A stretch of 46,283 nucleotides of DNA from assembly GCF_010499455.1 (NCBI RefSeq), contig NZ_JAAGOH010000034.1, positions 1 through 46,283 of the forward strand. The letters run 5' to 3'. The position numbers and the translations under genes are program-made. The DNA comes from Ideonella livida. Lineage in GTDB: Bacteria > Pseudomonadota > Gammaproteobacteria > Burkholderiales > Burkholderiaceae_C. How positions within the stretch are numbered: the stretch's first letter is position 1; each line of letters opens with the position of its first letter. This document shows positions 1-7,790 of this stretch, piece after piece. The notes under the pieces were generated by a model. It saw only the letters and a program-made list of their open reading frames with translations, was not told the origin of the DNA and searched no databases.

Positions 1-269
1 GCCGCCGGGCGGGTGGCCACTGGCCCCAGCGGCATCGGCCGTGAACCCGCCGCCTCCCCTGCGGCCGGTGAGGCAGGCGCGGCCGCCGGCATCACCGTGG
101 ACGGACCGATGCGCGCCGCGGACGAGCGCGGCAGCACCTCGGCCACCACGGCGCGGGCCAGTCGCAGCCGGCGGCGGCGGATGGCGCCCAGCCACAGGCC
201 CAGCCCGAGCCCGCAGGCCGCGCCCAGCACCTGCCAGACCCAGGCCGGCACATCGCCCAATCCATTCAC
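1..269 (-). CDS. Membrane-anchored protein of unknown function, N-terminus only
   Basis: This reading frame runs off the left edge of the window, so only about 89 N-terminal residues are visible. I place the start at the GTG at 269 because a GGAGG lies nine bases upstream of it. The protein begins MNGLGDVPAWVWQVLGAA and has one hydrophobic helix at roughly residues 9-29. An Arg-rich stretch (IRRRRLRLAR) follows, which by the positive-inside rule puts the rest in the cytoplasm. After that come Ala/Pro-rich residues of low complexity. The function cannot be judged from this part. It diverges from the methyltransferase gene across about 190 bp. I am fairly sure the frame is coding, given the ribosome binding site and the helix, but unsure of everything else. 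Confidence 0.55.
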   Translation of the reverse strand, partial: MNGLGDVPAWVWQVLGAACGLGLGLWLGAIRRRRLRLARAVVAEVLPRSSAARIGPSTVMPAAAPASPAAGEAAGSRPMPLGPVATRPA

Positions 270-460
270 GCTAGACACCCTCCACGCGCAACCCGCTGCA
301 TGTGCGGGTGGTCCTTGCGGGCGCAGCACACCCTCCTGGGTGCGCCCGCCCATCTGCCCGATTGTGATGCATGCGTGGGACAACGTCATGCCTTGTGGCC
401 GCGCGCAACGGTCAGCAGGTGTCACCGGGCACCGGGCAGGCCCCAGCGGACAATCGGCCC

Positions 461-1780
461 ATGTCTTCCCCACCCCTCCCCGGCCAGCCCGACGACACCG
501 GCGCCCTGGGCCAGCTCGCGCGCGACGAGCGCCAGTTCCAGCGCTTCCTGTCCCTGGTGGCCCAGAGCGTCACCGCACACCGCTGCATCCGCCTGATCCT
601 GGCCAAGCCGCGGGCCACGGCTGGCGACATGCACAAACTCACCGCCCGGCCGGTGACCGTGCGCGGCCAGGCCTGCCTGAGCCTGGTGCACCACCACCGC
701 ACCAAGGACATTACCAAGAACCCCCCGGTGGCCGAGGGCCTGGAGGCGCTGGCCTTGCTGCTGGACCCGGGGGCTGGCGGCAGCTTCAGCCACGCCCACC
801 TGTTCACCACCGAGGGCGACTGGCAGCTGCTGATCAGCAAGCGGGGCAAGGTGGGCCTGGTCTCTTCGGGCACCCCGGGCCAGGGTGCCGAGCCGTCCGC
901 CGCGCCCGCTGAGGGCCACGGCAACGCCCATGACCGGACCAAGCACCGACTGTTGAGCCTGGAGGAGCCCTTTCTGCAAGACCTGGGCGTCACCGACGAG
1001 CGCCACCGCCTGGTGCCGGCCATGGCGCGCAAATGGAAGCAGATCAACAAGTTTGTCGAGGTGCTCAGCCACGCGCTGGACGAAGCCCGGCTGAGCCCAC
1101 CCCCCGGACCGGACGGCCAGGCCGGCACGGTCAACGTGGTCGACTTCGGCGCCGGCAAGGGCTATCTCACCTTCGCCACCTACCAGCATCTGACCCAGGC
1201 CCGCGGCTGGCGCGCCCAGGTCAGCGGCGTGGAGCTGCGCGAGGACCTGGTGACCCAGTGCGACGCCGCCGCCCGGCGCCGGCAGCTCGACGGCCTGCAC
1301 TTCGTCTGCGGCGATGTGCGCAGCCACGTGCCCGAACGGCTGGACGTGATGATCGCCCTGCACGCCTGCGACACCGCCACGGACTTCGCCCTGGCCACCG
1401 CGGTGCGGGCCCGCGCCGCCATCATCCTGAGCGCGCCCTGCTGCCACAAGCAGATCCGGCCGCAGATGCAGTTGCCTCCGCTGCTCAAGCCCATGCTGCA
1501 GCACGGCATCCACCTGGGGCAGCAGGCCGAGATGCTGACCGACAGCCTGCGCGCGTTGCTGCTGGAAGCCCAGGGCTATGACACGCAGGTCTTTGAGTTC
1601 GTGGCGCTGGAGCACACCAGCAAGAACAAGATGATCCTGGCCGTGCGGCGGGCGCGCCCGCGCCATGACGAGGCCGCCCACCGGGCCCGGGTCCTGCAGC
1701 AGGTGGCCGAGATCAAGGCCTTCTACGGCATCACCGAGCACGCGCTGGAGCCTCTGCTGGCCCCGGCGGCAGCGGCATGA
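461..1780 (+). CDS. Class I SAM-dependent methyltransferase (Methyltransf_32-like)
   Basis: The 439-residue protein has a Rossmann-type methyltransferase domain in its C-terminal half. SAM motif I, DFGAGKGYL, lies near residue 227; an acidic strand end (GVELRED) and a GDVRSH segment follow. CCHKQIRPQ (near residue 326) and EHTSKNKM (near 383) are features of the Methyltransf_32 group, which includes relatives of eukaryotic METTL25. The N-terminal 200 residues (HHHRTKDITKN, FTTEGDWQLLISKRGK) look like a substrate-recognition domain of this family. The substrate is unknown; RNA or protein is possible. I chose the ATG at 461 because the extension from 371 is low complexity and lacks a clear ribosome binding site. 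The stop overlaps the next start (ATGA), so the two genes are probably translationally coupled. Confidence 0.8.
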   Translation: MSSPPLPGQPDDTGALGQLARDERQFQRFLSLVAQSVTAHRCIRLILAKPRATAGDMHKLTARPVTVRGQACLSLVHHHRTKDITKNPPVAEGLEALALLLDPGAGGSFSHAHLFTTEGDWQLLISKRGKVGLVSSGTPGQGAEPSAAPAEGHGNAHDRTKHRLLSLEEPFLQDLGVTDERHRLVPAMARKWKQINKFVEVLSHALDEARLSPPPGPDGQAGTVNVVDFGAGKGYLTFATYQHLTQARGWRAQVSGVELREDLVTQCDAAARRRQLDGLHFVCGDVRSHVPERLDVMIALHACDTATDFALATAVRARAAIILSAPCCHKQIRPQMQLPPLLKPMLQHGIHLGQQAEMLTDSLRALLLEAQGYDTQVFEFVALEHTSKNKMILAVRRARPRHDEAAHRARVLQQVAEIKAFYGITEHALEPLLAPAAAA

Positions 1781-2220
1781 TGCGCAGCGGCCTGCCCGCC
1801 GGCTGGGCCCCGACGCCCGACGCCGAGCTCACCCCGCTGCTGGCCGGTCTGGAGGCCGAGCTGCACCACCCCGGCGCCGCCTGCAGCCGCGAGCGGCTGG
1901 AAGCCCTGCTGCATCCGGACTTCCATGAGGTGGGCCGCTCCGGCCTGCCCTACGACCGGGCCACGGTGCTGGACTTTCTGGCCCGCCAGGGAGGCGACCC
2001 GCAGGTGCGCGCCTGGGGCCACGCCGCCCACCGCCTGGCGCCGCACGCCGCCTTGCTGACCTTCTGCTCGGCCCGGGTGTCGGCCCAGGGGGAGCTCAGC
2101 CATGCGGCGCGCCGCCTGTCGGTCTGGCGGCAGGACGCCTCGGGCTGGCGGCTGTTCTACCACCAGGGCACCCCGCTGCCGGCGGACGGGCCACCGCCGG
2201 CCGGACCCGCGTGCCCATGA
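1777..2220 (+). CDS. NTF2-like / DUF4440 (SnoaL-like) protein
   Basis: A 147-residue soluble protein of the NTF2-like alpha+beta cone fold, probably DUF4440. The visible pattern fits: an N-terminal helix (LLAGLEAELHHP), the LLHPDFHEVGRSG segment that opens the barrel, a DRATVLDFL helix, and C-terminal strands ending in the RRLSVWR, GWRLFYHQGTP signature. Members of this superfamily bind small ligands or act as small enzymes, but the ligand here cannot be named. The ATG overlaps the methyltransferase stop by four bases, which suggests one transcript and a related job. About 20 residues at the C-terminus are Pro-rich and probably disordered. Confidence 0.75.
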   Translation: MMRSGLPAGWAPTPDAELTPLLAGLEAELHHPGAACSRERLEALLHPDFHEVGRSGLPYDRATVLDFLARQGGDPQVRAWGHAAHRLAPHAALLTFCSARVSAQGELSHAARRLSVWRQDASGWRLFYHQGTPLPADGPPPAGPACP

Positions 2221-2242
2221 AAAAGCCGCCCGAAGGCGGCTT
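2220..2242 (-). terminator. Rho-independent terminator of pckG
   Basis: An 8-bp stem (AAGCCGCC / GGCGGCTT) closes a four-base loop that reads TTCG on the minus strand, followed there by a T-run (five A on the plus strand at 2220-2224). It starts about 24 bases after the pckG stop. It abuts the stop of the plus-strand NTF2-like gene, so it may end transcription in both directions. Confidence 0.85.
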
Positions 2243-2265
2243 GCATGGGGGAGCGGCGCTCAGGC

Positions 2266-4140
2266 TCAGGCGGTCAGGGCCTTTTCCAGCTTGGCCTTGG
2301 TGGCCTTCAGGGCCTCGGGCAGGTGGTACTCCAGCGTGGTGAACAGCTCCGTGTGCAGCTTGAGCTCTTCGGTCCAGGCGGCGTGGTCGATGCTGGTGAC
2401 CGAGGCGAACTGCTCGCGGCTGAAGTCCAGACCGTCCCAGGTCAGGTCATCGTAACGGGGGCTGGTGCCGAAAAGGTGCTCGGTGCCGGCCGCGGCCTTG
2501 CCCTCCACGCGCTCGATCATCCACTTCAGCACGCGGGCGTTCTCACCGTAGCCCGGCCACACGAACTTGCCGTCGGCGCCCTTGCGGAACCAGTTCACGC
2601 AGAAGATCTTGGGCAGGGTGGCGCCCGAGGCTTGCAGCTTGGCGCCCATGTCCAGCCAGTGCTGGAAGTAGTCGCTCATGTTGTAGCCGGCGAAGGGCAG
2701 CATGGCGAACGGGTCGCGACGCACCACACCTTGCGCGCCAAAGGCGGCAGCGGTGGTTTCGGAGCCCATGGTGGCGGCCATGTACACGCCTTCGGTCCAG
2801 TCGCGGGCCTCGGTCACCAGCGGCACGGTGGTGGAGCGGCGGCCACCGAAGATGAAGGCGTCGATCACCACACCGGCGGCGTCATCCCAAGCCGGATCGA
2901 GGGCCGGGTTGTTGGTGGCGGCCACGGTGAAGCGCGAGTTCGGGTGCGCAGCCTTGGTCCCCTTTTCCTTGGCGATGGCCGGCGTCCACTCGTTGCCCTG
3001 CCAGTCGATGGCGTGGGCCGGGGCCTCGCCGTCCATGCCTTCCCACCACACATCACCGTCGTCGGTCAGGGCGACGTTGGTGAAGATGGTGTCGCGCTGC
3101 ACGGACTTCATGCAGTTCGGGTTGGTCAGGTAGTTGGTGCCCGGGGCCACGCCGAAGTAGCCGGCCTCCGGGTTGATGGCGCGCAGCTTGCCGTCGGCGC
3201 TGGGCTTGATCCAGGCGATGTCGTCACCGATGGTGGTCACCGTCCAGCCGCCCAGCGAGGCGGGCGGGATCAGCATGGCGAAGTTGGTCTTGCCGCAGGC
3301 GCTGGGGAAGGCCGCCGCGACGTGGTACTTCTTGCCTTCGGGCGAGGTCACGCCCAGGATCAGCATGTGCTCGGCCAGCCAGCCCTGCTCGCGGCCCATG
3401 TTGGAGGCGATGCGCAGGGCGAAGCACTTCTTGCCCAGCAGCGCGTTGCCGCCGTAGCCCGAGCCGTAGGACCAGATCTCACGGGTGTTCGGGTAGTGGA
3501 CGATGTATTTGGTCTTGGGGTTGCAAGGCCACACGGTTTCGTCCTTCTGGCCTTCCGCCAGCGGCGCGCCCACGGTGTGCACGCACGGCACGAAGTCACC
3601 GTTTTCGCCGATCACGTCAAACACGGCCTTGCCCATGCGGGTCATCAACTTCATGTTGACGGCCACGTAGGCGCTGTCGCTCAGCTCGATGCCAACGTGG
3701 GCGATGGGCGAACCCAGCGGGCCCATGCTGAACGGCACCACGTACATGGTGCGGCCGGCCATGCAGCCCTTGAAGAGCGCGTTCTCACCGGTCTGCAGCA
3801 GGGTGCGCATCTCGGCCGGGGCCATCCAGTTGTTGGTCGGGCCGGCCAGTTCTTTGGAGTCGGCGCAGATGAAGGTGCGGTCTTCGACGCGGGCGACGTC
3901 CGACGGGTCGGTGCAGGCCAGGAAGCTGCCCGGGCGCTTGGCTTCGTTGAGCTTCTTGAAGGTGCCGGCGTCCACCAGCTGCTGGCACAGGCGGTCGTAC
4001 TCCTCCTGGCTGCCATCGCACCAATAGATGTCCTTGGGCTGGGTCAGGGCGGCCATCTCGGCCACCCAGGCGATCAGCTTGGCATTCTTGACGTAGGCGG
4101 GGGCATTCACGGCCACACCTTCAGCAACAGGACGGTTCAT
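2266..4140 (-). CDS. pckG: Phosphoenolpyruvate carboxykinase (GTP)
   Basis: The 624-residue product is a full-length GTP-dependent PEP carboxykinase, which interconverts oxaloacetate + GTP and PEP + CO2 + GDP at the entry to gluconeogenesis. Visible motifs include the kinase-1 P-loop with the reactive cysteine, [12 protein letters not shown] (about residues 277-288), kinase-2 TIGDDIAW (about 302-309), the PEP-binding FGGRRSTT near 430 and the conserved [19 protein letters not shown] chose the ATG at 4140 (MNRPVAEG) because a GGAG lies seven bases upstream and the length fits the family. An in-frame extension to 4305 would read through the palindromic leader and looks non-coding. The gene ends in a strong terminator and stands alone. 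It diverges from feoA across 407 bp rich in inverted repeats, so regulation by carbon source at its promoter is likely. Confidence 0.97.
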   Translation of the reverse strand: MNRPVAEGVAVNAPAYVKNAKLIAWVAEMAALTQPKDIYWCDGSQEEYDRLCQQLVDAGTFKKLNEAKRPGSFLACTDPSDVARVEDRTFICADSKELAGPTNNWMAPAEMRTLLQTGENALFKGCMAGRTMYVVPFSMGPLGSPIAHVGIELSDSAYVAVNMKLMTRMGKAVFDVIGENGDFVPCVHTVGAPLAEGQKDETVWPCNPKTKYIVHYPNTREIWSYGSGYGGNALLGKKCFALRIASNMGREQGWLAEHMLILGVTSPEGKKYHVAAAFPSACGKTNFAMLIPPASLGGWTVTTIGDDIAWIKPSADGKLRAINPEAGYFGVAPGTNYLTNPNCMKSVQRDTIFTNVALTDDGDVWWEGMDGEAPAHAIDWQGNEWTPAIAKEKGTKAAHPNSRFTVAATNNPALDPAWDDAAGVVIDAFIFGGRRSTTVPLVTEARDWTEGVYMAATMGSETTAAAFGAQGVVRRDPFAMLPFAGYNMSDYFQHWLDMGAKLQASGATLPKIFCVNWFRKGADGKFVWPGYGENARVLKWMIERVEGKAAAGTEHLFGTSPRYDDLTWDGLDFSREQFASVTSIDHAAWTEELKLHTELFTTLEYHLPEALKATKAKLEKALTA

Positions 4141-4169
4141 CACGGCACTCCGATACAGAAGACAAGAAA

Positions 4170-4240
4170 CGACATTGGGCGAACCTTGTCTTGGTGGCCG
4201 GCGCAACAACGCGGTTCCCTGCTTGGCTCGCCCAATGTCG
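4170..4240 (-). repeat. 13-bp perfect inverted repeat in the pckG 5' leader
   Basis: CGACATTGGGCGA at 4170-4182 is exactly reverse-complementary to TCGCCCAATGTCG at 4228-4240, with 45 bases between. The arms lie 30-100 bases upstream of the pckG start codon. They could form a long hairpin in the leader RNA or act as two operator half-sites. Confidence 0.75.
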
Positions 4241-4268
4241 CGGGGCGCTCCAAGGCCTAACGCGAAAC

Positions 4269-4326
4269 TGACAGCAACTAGCGAATGTTGCGCACTATTT
4301 CGCACCTATTGCTGTCACTTGCGCAA
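4269..4326 (-). promoter_or_regulatory. Nested palindrome, candidate pckG operator
   Basis: TGACAGCAA (4269-4277) and TTGCTGTCA (4309-4317) are perfect inverted arms. Inside them lie GCGAA (4281-4285) and TTCGC (4299-4303), and near the centre TGCGCA (4289-4294). All three pairs are centred at 4291-4293. A further palindrome TTGCGCAA (4319-4326) adjoins. This layering looks like a regulator binding region. The cognate regulator is not evident; TTGC-type sites are known for RamB/ScfR-like regulators, which is only a suggestion. Confidence 0.5.
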
Positions 4327-4461
4327 CAGGTCAGACCTATGGAAGAGCACGGTCGAGTGTAACGATCCCGTAATCCGCTGTGCCGGCCAAACTATGCAAA
4401 TCCCGTATGGATGAATGCCGGCAAGCCGCCCTCCCCTGGGGAACTGGGGGGGGGCGGAAAG

Positions 4462-4475
4462 CTGACCTGGATCAA
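4462..4475 (+). promoter_or_regulatory. FNR/ANR-type box upstream of feoA
   Basis: CTGACCTGGATCAA closely matches the FNR consensus TTGAT-N4-ATCAA. It ends 72 bases before the feoA start codon, so activation from near -41.5 would put the transcript start around 4510. Activation of feoAB by FNR-family regulators under low oxygen is known in other bacteria. Confidence 0.5.
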
Positions 4476-4547
4476 AGAAGGCCGCAAGCCCTCCGCGGAT
4501 GCCAATGAGAACCACTAGCATCTGCAACCTCCGCCACCCGGTGTCCC

Positions 4548-4826
4548 GTGAACCACGCCATGCCCCTCCTGCTGTCCGACCTGCACCCCGGCGAACGGGC
4601 TGAGGTCCATGGCCTGGCGGCCACCGACGCCGACCTGGACACCACCAGCCTGCGGCGCCTGGCCGAGCTCGGCTTCCTCCCCGGTGAGCCGGTGCAGCTG
4701 GTGCAGCGCGGCCCGGGCGGCCGCGAACCGCTGGCCGTGCGGGTTGGCGACAGCCTGTTCGCGCTGCGCCTGGCCGAAGCCCGCTGCGTGCAGGTGCGCG
4801 CCCCGGCCGCCCACCCCACCGCCTGA
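4548..4826 (+). CDS. feoA: Ferrous iron transport protein A
   Basis: A 92-residue single-domain FeoA, an SH3-like small cytoplasmic protein needed for FeoB-mediated Fe(II) uptake. The family pattern is clear: LSDLHPGERAEVHGL at the N-terminus, LRRLAELGFLPGEPVQLVQR in the middle, and PLAVRVGDSLFALRLAEA with the final strand. The start could be the ATG at 4548 (MNHAMPLL) or the one at 4560 (MPLLLSDL); the second is equally good on family grounds. feoB follows after an 11-base gap, so the two are one operon, probably with the Cys-rich gene at 6733. Confidence 0.93.
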   Translation: MNHAMPLLLSDLHPGERAEVHGLAATDADLDTTSLRRLAELGFLPGEPVQLVQRGPGGREPLAVRVGDSLFALRLAEARCVQVRAPAAHPTA

Positions 4827-4837
4827 GGCCGCACGTC

Positions 4838-6715
4838 ATGCACGCCAGCGCCGCCCCCGCCCGCCCCGTCAGCCTGGCACTGGTGGGCAACCCCAACTGC
4901 GGCAAGACCGCCCTGTTCAACCTGCTGACGGGGGCCCGGCAGAAGGTGGCCAACTACGCAGGCGTCACCGTCGAGCGCAAGCGAGGCCTGCTGCGTCTGG
5001 CCGACAGCCGGGCGGTGACGGTGATCGATCTGCCCGGCACCTACAGCCTGCAGCCCACCACCACCGACGAGCAGGTGACCTTGGAGGTGCTGGAGGGCCG
5101 TCGCATGGGCGAGGACGTGCCCGAGGCCCTGGTGGCCGTGGTGGACGCCACCCACCTGCGCATGAACCTGCGGCTGGTGCTGGAGCTGCGCCGCCTGGGC
5201 CGCCCCATGGTGGTGGCCCTGAACATGGCCGATGTGGCCCGCCAGCAGGGGCTGCACATCGACCTGCCCGCCCTGTCGGCCGCCCTGGGCTGCCCCGTGG
5301 TGGAGACGGTGGCCGTGCGCGGCGATGGCCACCAGGGCCTGCTGCAGGCCCTGCAGACCCTGGTGGACACGCTGCCCGCGCAGGCACAGGTGCCGGCCTG
5401 CACGCCCTCGCTGGAGGATGCCCAGACCTTGCAGGCCCAGGTGCGCGCCATCCTGGCCGAGGTGGCGCCTGGCGCCGCAGCCGTGCGCCGCTTCCATCCC
5501 CGTCTGGATGCCTGGGTGATGCACCCGGTGGCCGGACCGCTGCTGCTGGCGGCCCTGCTGTTCGTGGTGTTCCAGGCCGTCTTTGCCTGGGCCACCGTGC
5601 CCATGGAGGCCATCGAGGCCGGCATGGGGACGCTGGCCGAGCTGACCCGCAGCCACATGGACGAAGGACCGCTGCGAAGCCTGCTGGCCGACGGGGTCAT
5701 CGCCGGGGCTGGCGGGGTGCTGGTCTTCCTGCCCCAGATCCTGATCCTGTTCTTCTTCATCCTGGTGCTGGAGGACTCGGGCTACCTGCCGCGCGCGGCC
5801 TTTCTGCTGGACACGCTGATGGGCAAGGTGGGCCTGTCCGGGCGGGCCTTCATCCCGCTGCTCTCCAGCTTCGCCTGTGCGGTGCCGGGCATCATGGCCA
5901 CGCGCAGCATCCAGCACTGGCGAGACCGGCTGGCCACGATCATGGTCGCGCCGCTGATGACCTGCTCGGCCCGCTTGCCGGTCTACACCCTGCTCATCGG
6001 CACCTTCGTGCCCGATCAGGCGGTGGGCCCGTTCAACCTGCGCGGCCTGGTGCTTTTTGCCCTGTACCTGACGGGCGTGCTGGCGGCCTGCGCCGTGGCC
6101 TGGCTGTTCAAGCGGATCTGGCTCAAGAGCCGCTACCAGCCCCTGATGCTGGAGCTGCCCCCCTACCGCCTGCCCAGCCTGCGCAACCTGGTGCTGGGGC
6201 TGTGGGAGCGGGCGCGGCTCTTCGTGGTCCGCGTGGGCACCATCATCTTCGCGCTGAGCGTGACCCTCTGGTTCCTGGCCAGTTATCCACAACCGGCCCC
6301 TGGCGCCAGTGGCCCGGCCATTCTGCATAGCTTTGCCGGCATGCTCGGCCAGCAGCTGCAGCCCATACTCGCCCCCCTGGGGTTCAACTGGCAGATCAGC
6401 ATCGCCCTGGTGCCGGGCATAGCCGCCCGCGAGGTGGTGGTGGGGGCGTTGGGCACGGTGTACGCCCTGTCCGGCAGTGACGACGCGCTGACCGACTCCC
6501 TGGCGCCGGTGCTGGCCCAGGGCTGGTCCGCGGCCACCGCCTGGTCGCTGCTGGCCTGGTTCATCTTTGCACCGCAGTGCATCTCCACCCTGGCCACCGT
6601 GCGGCGCGAGACCCACCACTGGCGCTACCCCGCGGCCATGCTGGCCTACCAATTCGGCCTGGCCTGGCTGGCCGCCTTCCTCACTTACCGGGCGGCCAGC
6701 GCCTGGCTGGGCTGA
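4838..6715 (+). CDS. feoB: Ferrous iron transporter FeoB
   Basis: A 625-residue inner-membrane Fe(II) transporter with an N-terminal GTPase-like domain. The G motifs are intact: G1 GNPNCGKT (17-24), G2 threonine in YAGVT (near 44), G3 DLPG (64-67) and G4 NMAD (129-132). A helical GDI-like spacer follows, then about ten membrane segments including the conserved Gate regions (ILILFFFILVLEDSGYLPRA, FACAVPGIMATR) and the C-terminal ISIALVPGIAAREV. It is about 150 residues shorter than E. coli FeoB, mainly because it lacks the long C-terminal extension; such short forms are common in proteobacteria. It sits between feoA and a Cys-rich membrane protein gene. The FNR-type box upstream of feoA suggests induction when oxygen is low. 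Confidence 0.96.
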   Translation: MHASAAPARPVSLALVGNPNCGKTALFNLLTGARQKVANYAGVTVERKRGLLRLADSRAVTVIDLPGTYSLQPTTTDEQVTLEVLEGRRMGEDVPEALVAVVDATHLRMNLRLVLELRRLGRPMVVALNMADVARQQGLHIDLPALSAALGCPVVETVAVRGDGHQGLLQALQTLVDTLPAQAQVPACTPSLEDAQTLQAQVRAILAEVAPGAAAVRRFHPRLDAWVMHPVAGPLLLAALLFVVFQAVFAWATVPMEAIEAGMGTLAELTRSHMDEGPLRSLLADGVIAGAGGVLVFLPQILILFFFILVLEDSGYLPRAAFLLDTLMGKVGLSGRAFIPLLSSFACAVPGIMATRSIQHWRDRLATIMVAPLMTCSARLPVYTLLIGTFVPDQAVGPFNLRGLVLFALYLTGVLAACAVAWLFKRIWLKSRYQPLMLELPPYRLPSLRNLVLGLWERARLFVVRVGTIIFALSVTLWFLASYPQPAPGASGPAILHSFAGMLGQQLQPILAPLGFNWQISIALVPGIAAREVVVGALGTVYALSGSDDALTDSLAPVLAQGWSAATAWSLLAWFIFAPQCISTLATVRRETHHWRYPAAMLAYQFGLAWLAAFLTYRAASAWLG

Positions 6716-6732
6716 ATGCCCACACACCAGAC

Positions 6733-7023
6733 ATGCAGACCTTGGCCACCGCCCTCCTCGTCGCCTTCGCCCTGCTGCAGCTGCTGTGGTGGATGCTGCC
6801 CCCGGCCGCGCGCTGCGCCTTGGCCCGCCGCCTGCTGCGCCTGCCCGGGGCGGGACGGCTGGGGCCGCTGCAGCGCGCCGCCGCCGGACAGGCTGGTGGT
6901 TGCGGAGCCGGCTGCGGCAGCTGTGGCGCCGCGGCGCGGCCCGTGCAGGACTGTCCCCGCCCATCCGGCCCCGCGGCGGCGCCCACCCGCCCGGTCCACT
7001 GGCTGCGCCGGCCCCCGCGCTGA
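6733..7023 (+). CDS. Small Cys-rich membrane protein next to FeoB (DUF6587-like)
   Basis: The 96-residue product begins MQTLATALLVAFALLQLLWW, a single hydrophobic anchor. A basic amphipathic segment (RCALARRLLRLPG) and a compact cysteine cluster (GGCGAGCGSCG, three Cys in eight residues) follow, then a disordered Pro/Arg-rich tail with one more Cys. Small proteins with one membrane helix and a Cys cluster next to FeoB are known as FeoB-associated Cys-rich proteins, and this one looks like DUF6587. A role as an Fe(II) acceptor or FeoB partner is inference. The ATG at 6733 lies 17 bases after the feoB stop. The same frame is open upstream of 6733, but that part overlaps feoB and is not needed. 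Confidence 0.7.
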   Translation: MQTLATALLVAFALLQLLWWMLPPAARCALARRLLRLPGAGRLGPLQRAAAGQAGGCGAGCGSCGAAARPVQDCPRPSGPAAAPTRPVHWLRRPPR

Positions 7024-7152
7024 GGCGCGGCCCATTGCCCCACCAGCACCGCCCCACCCGACCGGGCCCACAATCGGCGTCCCGCCGCGGCGCAGGCCTG
7101 CACGCGGCAGCCCTGCGCGGCGGCCACCGCCGCGCCCCCTTTGGGATCCCCC

Positions 7153-7752
7153 GTGAGCGCCACCCCCACCCGCATCCTCAGCGTCAACACCGCCAGCGTC
7201 CGGCTGGTGGACATCCAGGGCCGTCGCGTGGCCACGGCCATCCACAAGCAACCGCAGCCGCAAGCGGTGGAGATCGGCCCCCTAGGCCTGCAGGGCGACG
7301 AACAAGCCGACCCGAGCGTGCACGGCGGGCTGGCCAAGGCGGTCTATGCCTACCCCAGCGAGCACTTGGCCTTCTGGCGCACGGTGCGGGCCCAGGCCCG
7401 TGTCGCGGGCTGGGACGCCGAGGTGCCGCCCGGTCTCATGGGCGAGAACCTGACCCTGTCCGGGCTGACCGAACGCCACGTGTGGATCGGTGACGAACTG
7501 CACCTGCCCAGCGGCGCGGTGCTGGTGGTGACCGAGCCGCGCCAGCCGTGCTTCAAGTTCAACGCCGCCATGGGCTTTGCCCAAGCGTCCAAGATGATGG
7601 TCCAGTCCGGCTACTGCGGCTGGTACCTGGGGGTGCGCCATCCCGGCGCCGTGCGCGCGGGCGACGAGGTCCGTGTGGTGCCCGGCCCGCGCGAGCTGGC
7701 GCTGCCAGACCTGTTCCGCGCCAAGATGAGCCGGCGCCGGCAGGACGACTGA
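7153..7752 (+). CDS. MOSC domain-containing protein (YiiM-like)
   Basis: A 199-residue soluble protein built around one MOSC (molybdenum cofactor sulfurase C-terminal) domain. Family features are GLQGDEQADPSVHGG, the aromatic AVYAYPSEHLAFW, GENLTLSGL, the conserved cysteine in PRQPCFKF (about residue 133) and GWYLGVRHPGAV. MOSC proteins of the YiiM type move sulfur through the conserved Cys or support Moco-dependent reduction of N-hydroxylated bases; the exact substrate is not shown here. I prefer the GTG at 7153 (MSATPTRILSV), with GGGAT just upstream, over the TTG at 7141. It converges on the sulfotransferase-like gene, with a GC-rich hairpin between them. Confidence 0.85.
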   Translation: MSATPTRILSVNTASVRLVDIQGRRVATAIHKQPQPQAVEIGPLGLQGDEQADPSVHGGLAKAVYAYPSEHLAFWRTVRAQARVAGWDAEVPPGLMGENLTLSGLTERHVWIGDELHLPSGAVLVVTEPRQPCFKFNAAMGFAQASKMMVQSGYCGWYLGVRHPGAVRAGDEVRVVPGPRELALPDLFRAKMSRRRQDD

Positions 7753-7763
7753 AGCCGCCGCCG

Positions 7764-7788
7764 GGCCAGGCCCACAGGCTTGCTGGCC
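7764..7788. terminator. Hairpin between convergent genes
   Basis: GGCCAG (7764-7769) pairs with CTGGCC (7783-7788), and an inner GCC/GGC pair extends the fold. There is no T-run on either strand, so it may be a weak or Rho-assisted terminator shared by the MOSC gene (plus) and the sulfotransferase-like gene (minus). Confidence 0.4.
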
Positions 7789-7790
7789 AC

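Larger units (their letters stand above)
4141..4547. promoter_or_regulatory. pckG-feoA divergent control region (407 bp, no gene)
   Basis: This stretch holds no convincing gene. From left to right it contains a perfect 13-bp inverted repeat in the pckG leader (4170-4182 and 4228-4240), a nested palindrome (4269-4317), a TTGCGCAA palindrome (4319-4326), a run of nine G (4446-4454) and an FNR-type box facing feoA (4462-4475). It is richer in A and T around 4260-4420 than the genes beside it, as expected for promoters. Confidence 0.7.

Noticed and set aside
422-1741. A 439-codon minus-strand frame opposite the methyltransferase gene
   Set aside because: The plus-strand protein has SAM-binding motifs and a coupled downstream gene; the antisense translation is low complexity.
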